From JBOFDK01 sp051650305 (GTDB taxonomy: Bacteria; Bacillota; Clostridia; Lachnospirales; Cellulosilyticaceae), in contig JBOFIT010000069.1 of assembly GCA_051650305.1 (NCBI GenBank), positions 1 through 18,183 on the forward strand: DNA of 18,183 nucleotides, given 5' to 3'. Made by a program: the position numbers and the translations under genes. The notes below the pieces were generated by a model. The model did not search any database, was not told the DNA's origin, and was given only the letters and a program-made list of their open reading frames with translations. Shown piece after piece: positions 14,792 to 18,183 of the stretch (position 1 is the first letter of the stretch; every line of letters starts with the position of its first letter).

Positions 14792-15703
14792 ATGCTTGAC
14801 ATTAAAAAAATGATGCCAAAGAAACAAAGTACTAGAAATAAAATAGCTATTGCAATATCTGTAATTCCAGCCTTATGCTTATATGCTTTATTCGTCATGT
14901 ATCCAACATTTAACGTATTTAAGACATCTTTATATCAATGGAGTGGCTTATCTCCAAATAAAACCTTTATCGGATTTGATAACTTTATAAGACTCTTTAA
15001 TGATACGAAGTTTTGGATGGCATTAAAGAACACAGTCTTTCTTTTGGTGGTATGTACGGCCATTACAATGTTTTTAGCATTGTTCTTTGCAGCAGCACTT
15101 ACACAGACGAAACTAAAAGAAAAGAACTTCTACCGCGTCTTATTCTTCTTCCCAAATGTACTATCAATCGTAGTAATCGGGGTGTTATTCAGTAATATTT
15201 ACGAACCAAATACAGGTATCTTAAATTCACTTTTAAGAGGTGTGGGGCTAGATAGCCTAGCACAGCCTTGGCTTGGAACGGGTAAGACAGTACTATGGGC
15301 AATTGCCATCGCTATGATCTGGCAAGCAGTTGGTTACTACATGGTTATGTATATGGCAGGTATGGATGGTATCTCACCAGAGCTTTATGAAGCAGCAGAC
15401 TTAGATGGTGCGGGTAAAGTAACACAGTTCTTTAAAATTACCATTCCAATGATTTGGAGTATTATTCGTGTAACAATGGTATTCTTCATCACATCAACGC
15501 TTAATATGAGTTTCTTATTTGTAAATGTCATGACAGATGGTGGACCGAACAGCCAGTCTGAAGTGCTTTTAACATATATGTATAAGCAAGCGTTTACAAA
15601 CTCTAACTTTGGCTATGCCATGGCTATAGCAGTAGTTATCTTTATCGTGGCATTTACACTTGCAATTATCAGTAATGTACTTACTAGAAAGAAAGAGATT
15701 TAA
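14792..15703 (+). CDS. Sugar ABC transporter permease (CUT1, first subunit)
   Basis: A 303-residue membrane protein with six hydrophobic helices, of the MalF/UgpA type. The cytoplasmic EAA loop that docks on the ATPase is clear: LYEAADLDGAGKVTQFFKITIPMIW, with the invariant Gly. YPTFNVFKTSLYQWSG near the N-terminus is typical of CUT1 first permeases. The frame is open to an ATG at 14753, but that codon lies right after the terminator T-run and has no ribosome site. ATG 14792, with AGAGGA at 14778-14783, is the better start. The stop overlaps the ribosome site of the second permease. It works with that permease and the lipoprotein; the ATPase is not in the window and is probably a shared MsmX-type subunit encoded elsewhere. 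Confidence 0.9.
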   Translation: MLDIKKMMPKKQSTRNKIAIAISVIPALCLYALFVMYPTFNVFKTSLYQWSGLSPNKTFIGFDNFIRLFNDTKFWMALKNTVFLLVVCTAITMFLALFFAAALTQTKLKEKNFYRVLFFFPNVLSIVVIGVLFSNIYEPNTGILNSLLRGVGLDSLAQPWLGTGKTVLWAIAIAMIWQAVGYYMVMYMAGMDGISPELYEAADLDGAGKVTQFFKITIPMIWSIIRVTMVFFITSTLNMSFLFVNVMTDGGPNSQSEVLLTYMYKQAFTNSNFGYAMAIAVVIFIVAFTLAIISNVLTRKKEI

Positions 15704-15715
15704 GGAGGTGGCGAC

Positions 15716-16591
15716 ATGGCAAAAACAGTAGAAAAGGCTGCGGAAAAGAAACAGTCAAAAAATGCAAAACAAATGATAGGCAATGGACTACTTAGAACAG
15801 TATTAATCATAACAAGTTTACTCGTAATCATGCCAATTGCATGGGTTATCTATACTTCATTTAAAACCAGTGCAGAATTCTTAGAAAATCCTTGGGCATT
15901 ACCAAGTACTTTAAATTGGAGTAACTATACCAATGCCATTGATAAAGCAAATATGGGCGATTACTTCTTACACTCAATAGGAGTAACGCTGGGTGCATTA
16001 GCACTTTTATTTATTCTTATCGTACCATTATCTTATGCAATCTCACGCTTCGACTTTAAATTCAATAAGTGGATTTTAATGCTCTTTATGGCGGGATTAT
16101 TTATCAGTTCAAACTATATCGTTGTTCCAATCTTTATGATTTTAAAAGACTTAAACGGACTTAATAAACTATGGGTATTATGTATCGTATATGCAACGAC
16201 CACCATGCCGTTTAATACGTACCTACTCACAGGATTTATGAAAGGGATACCGAAAGATTATGAAGAAGCAGCACAGATCGATGGATGCGGTTACTGGGGA
16301 ACATTATTTAAAGTTATCATCCCTATGTCTAAACCAGGCTTTGTAACAATCGGTGTCTTTGCATTCATGGCATATTGGAATGAATACATCTTAGCATTAA
16401 CTGTTTTAAAACCAGATAACTACACATTACCAGTAGGACTTAAGAACTTAATGGAAGTTCAAAAGTTTGCGACAGACTGGGGTGCGATGTTTGCAGGTCT
16501 AGTTGTAGTCATGGTACCAACGATGATCTTCTACGCACTTGTACAAAAACGTCTGACATCAGGACTTAGCATTGGTGGTTTAAAAGGATAG
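15716..16591 (+). CDS. Sugar ABC transporter permease (CUT1, second subunit)
   Basis: A 291-residue membrane protein of the MalG/UgpE type. A basic cytoplasmic N-terminus (about 28 residues, Lys-rich) leads into six helices. The EAA loop reads YEEAAQIDGCGYWGTLFKVI, followed by IPMSKPG. The C-terminal QKRLTSGLSIGGLKG is the standard ending of CUT1 second permeases. The start follows a near-perfect AAGGAGGTG (15702-15710) that includes part of the TAA stop of the first permease, so the two are coupled. It forms the membrane channel with the first permease for uptake of the sugar bound by the lipoprotein. The intracellular sulfatase starts 19 bases after its stop, in the same transcript. Confidence 0.92.
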   Translation: MAKTVEKAAEKKQSKNAKQMIGNGLLRTVLIITSLLVIMPIAWVIYTSFKTSAEFLENPWALPSTLNWSNYTNAIDKANMGDYFLHSIGVTLGALALLFILIVPLSYAISRFDFKFNKWILMLFMAGLFISSNYIVVPIFMILKDLNGLNKLWVLCIVYATTTMPFNTYLLTGFMKGIPKDYEEAAQIDGCGYWGTLFKVIIPMSKPGFVTIGVFAFMAYWNEYILALTVLKPDNYTLPVGLKNLMEVQKFATDWGAMFAGLVVVMVPTMIFYALVQKRLTSGLSIGGLKG

Positions 16592-16610
16592 AAAAGAAAG
16601 GTGAAGAGAG

Positions 16611-18068
16611 ATGAATAGGCCTAATATTGTATTAATAGTAGATGATCAGCATAGAGGAGATTGTTTAGGTATAGCAGGGCATCCAGATGTTAAGACACCT
16701 TACTTGGATAGTTTGGCAGCTAAAGGTGTTTTGTTTAATAATGCCTATTCAGCGTGTCCAACGTGTATACCAGCAAGAGCAGCATTATTAACAGGAATGG
16801 CCCAGGAAAATCACAAACGTGTAGGGTATGAAGATGGTGTAGCGTGGCAGTATGAGCATACACTTGCTGGCGAACTAACAAAAGCAGGCTACTATACCCA
16901 GTGTGTAGGAAAAATGCATGTAAGCCCACTAAGAAACTTACTAGGATTCCATCATGTGGAGTTACATGATGGTTACCTACACCACAATCGTTATGCAAGT
17001 ACACCTTATTATGAAAATCAAAAAATAGCAGATGATTATTTTTACTGGTTAAAAGAGCAGAAAGGTGTATCCTGTGATGTAACAAACACTGGACTTGAGT
17101 GCAACTCATGGGTAGCAAGACCATGGATGTACGATGAAGCATTACACCCGACCAACTGGGCGGTAGATCGTTCCTTAGATTTTTTAAGAAGAAGAGATCG
17201 CTCAAAGCCTTTTTTCTTAATGACATCCTTTGTAAGACCGCATCCACCATTTGATGCACCACAATGTTATTTTGATATGTATAAGAACAAGGAACTGAGA
17301 CCACCGTATGTAGGCGAGTGGGCAGATCAAGAAACATATAAGACAAAAGGAAGAATTTATGATTCAGCAGAGGGCATAGCGGACCCGGAGCTTATAACAG
17401 AAGCACAGGTGGGATACTATGCATGCATCACCCATATTGACCATCAAATAGGTAGGTTAATCCAAGCTATTATTGAGGAAGAAATAGATGATAATACTAT
17501 CTTCTTATTCGTATCCGACCATGGTGAACTTTTAGGGGATCATCATATGTGTCGAAAGACAAGACCGTATAAAGGGAGTGTACAGATTCCATTTATCTTA
17601 TCAGGACCGAATCATCTAGTGCCTGCTAATGGCAAAGTAGCATCACAATTAGTGGAGTTACGTGATGTGATGCCGACACTGATTGACTTTGCAGGTGGTG
17701 AAATCCCAGCAGATGTAGATGGCAAAAGTGTCAGAGCAATGGCAGAAGATACTGAAAAAGCATGGCGTACTTACATTCATGGTGAGCACTCAGGCGGTAA
17801 GATGGGGAACCAGTACATTGTAACGGAAGATGCGAAGTACATATGGTATACCCAAAGTGGTGAAGAACAATTTTTTGATTTACAACAAGACCCTTATGAG
17901 TTGGTAAATGAGATAGCGAATCCTTGTTATGAGGAGCGAATTGAAGTACTTAGAAACATACTTATAGGAGAATTGAAGGATAGACCAGAAGGCTATTCGG
18001 ATGGTAAAGCGTTAAAAAGTGGATGTACAGAAAGAACAATACTTAATGAAAAACCACCTAAAGCTTAA
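16611..18068 (+). CDS. Type I (formylglycine) sulfatase, cytoplasmic
   Basis: A 485-residue arylsulfatase-superfamily protein. The N-terminal RPNIVLIVDDQHRGD gives metal ligands D11 and D12. The signature C52-I-P-A-R56, then AALLTG, has the Cys that must be oxidised to formylglycine. Further expected residues are K101 and H103 (GKMHVSP), H211 (RPHPPFD), D303-H304-G305 and K321. All active-site parts are present and the length is normal. There is no signal peptide, so it should act in the cytoplasm. As the last gene of the importer operon it probably removes sulfate from the imported sugar. A Cys-type enzyme in an anaerobe needs an anSME radical-SAM maturase, not seen here. Phosphonate hydrolase or phosphodiesterase activity, known in related proteins, cannot be excluded. 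AAAGGTGA upstream sets the start. Confidence 0.9.
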   Translation: MNRPNIVLIVDDQHRGDCLGIAGHPDVKTPYLDSLAAKGVLFNNAYSACPTCIPARAALLTGMAQENHKRVGYEDGVAWQYEHTLAGELTKAGYYTQCVGKMHVSPLRNLLGFHHVELHDGYLHHNRYASTPYYENQKIADDYFYWLKEQKGVSCDVTNTGLECNSWVARPWMYDEALHPTNWAVDRSLDFLRRRDRSKPFFLMTSFVRPHPPFDAPQCYFDMYKNKELRPPYVGEWADQETYKTKGRIYDSAEGIADPELITEAQVGYYACITHIDHQIGRLIQAIIEEEIDDNTIFLFVSDHGELLGDHHMCRKTRPYKGSVQIPFILSGPNHLVPANGKVASQLVELRDVMPTLIDFAGGEIPADVDGKSVRAMAEDTEKAWRTYIHGEHSGGKMGNQYIVTEDAKYIWYTQSGEEQFFDLQQDPYELVNEIANPCYEERIEVLRNILIGELKDRPEGYSDGKALKSGCTERTILNEKPPKA

Positions 18069-18090
18069 TGTGAAGCTTTAGGTGGTTTTT
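18049..18090. terminator. Strong bidirectional terminator overlapping the sulfatase 3' end
   Basis: A perfect 18-bp stem (18049-18066 with 18073-18090) with a 6-base loop, A-run on the left and T-run on the right. The last codons and part of the TAA of the sulfatase form the left arm. It serves both the importer-sulfatase operon and the convergent gene at the right edge. Confidence 0.9.
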
Positions 18091-18094
18091 TAGT

Positions 18095-18183
18095 TTAGAC
18101 GAGCATATGCTGAAGTAAATCTTCGAAGGTTTCACGTTTGCGGATAAGACGTACATTGCCAGAAGTCTCTACGAGAACCTCTG
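18095..18183 (-). CDS. lysA: Diaminopimelate decarboxylase-like protein, C-terminal fragment
   Basis: Partial gene entering from the right edge on the - strand, stop at 18095-18097. The 28 visible residues, EVLVETSGNVRLIRKRETFE then DLLQHMLV, match the closing strand and helix of fold III PLP decarboxylases. Diaminopimelate decarboxylase (last step of lysine synthesis) characteristically ends with a valine-rich strand, a basic patch and RxRETxEDL. Related arginine or carboxynorspermidine decarboxylases are less likely. Only the end is visible, so active-site residues cannot be checked. It converges on the sulfatase gene and shares its terminator; no functional link to the sugar locus is implied. 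Confidence 0.62.
   Translation of the reverse strand, partial: EVLVETSGNVRLIRKRETFEDLLQHMLV

Noticed and set aside
16735..17346. A 203-codon open frame on the - strand inside the sulfatase gene
   Set aside because: The product is His/Leu-rich with no family look, has no ribosome site, and lies wholly opposite a well-supported enzyme gene.
1..18183. CRISPR array, insertion sequence, phage or integrase signs
   Set aside because: No regularly spaced repeats, transposase or integrase reading frames, or paired inverted ends were found. The hairpins all behave as terminators.

Overview
The window reads as a chromosomal segment of a low-GC, Gram-positive anaerobe of the Clostridia (Lachnospiraceae or Cellulosilyticum-like). 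Reasons: AT-rich DNA with strong AGGAGG-type ribosome sites and sigma-A promoters; a class II Firmicutes-type GalT; a GH112 phosphorylase of the clostridial kind; a YesM/YesN two-component pair; and lipoprotein-anchored transport proteins. No rRNA, tRNA, CRISPR array, insertion sequence or phage gene was seen.

Left edge (1-1290, + strand): the end of an iron-siderophore importer, namely the ATPase C-terminus and a YclQ/CeuA-like lipoprotein, closed by a bidirectional terminator.

Middle-left (1291-5190, - strand): two transcription units. Unit A (5095 to 3238) encodes a small TPR protein with an extraordinary cysteine tail, a DUF5685-like helical protein and a small membrane protein, and ends in a good terminator. 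Unit B (3129 to 1291) starts at a clear promoter and encodes a UbiA/MenA-type prenyltransferase and a TPR protein. The DUF5685-like protein carries two acid motifs, DDVLD and DDLEKD, spaced as in isoprenoid-synthase folds. With a prenyltransferase next door, this is the most likely undescribed system here.

Middle (5297-5865): a decayed gene for a secreted protein. Its ribosome site, start and signal peptide survive, but the rest is only a C-terminal domain in a different frame.

Right (5881-18090): a beta-galactoside and amino-sugar utilisation locus. It holds galT (-), a divergent GH112 galacto-N-biose/lacto-N-biose-type phosphorylase, a YesM-like sensor kinase, a YesN-like AraC-family regulator, a CUT1 ABC importer (lipoprotein plus two permeases) and an intracellular Cys-type sulfatase. 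The inferred pathway is: the sensor pair detects a host-glycan fragment; the importer takes up the disaccharide, perhaps sulfated; the sulfatase removes sulfate in the cytoplasm; GH112 splits it with phosphate to galactose-1-phosphate and the N-acetylhexosamine; GalT passes the galactose-1-phosphate to UDP-galactose. The importer ATPase, an N-acetylhexosamine kinase, GalE and the sulfatase-maturing enzyme are not in the window. At the right edge is the C-terminus of a convergent lysA-like gene.

All family calls come from reading the translations by eye. No database search was run.
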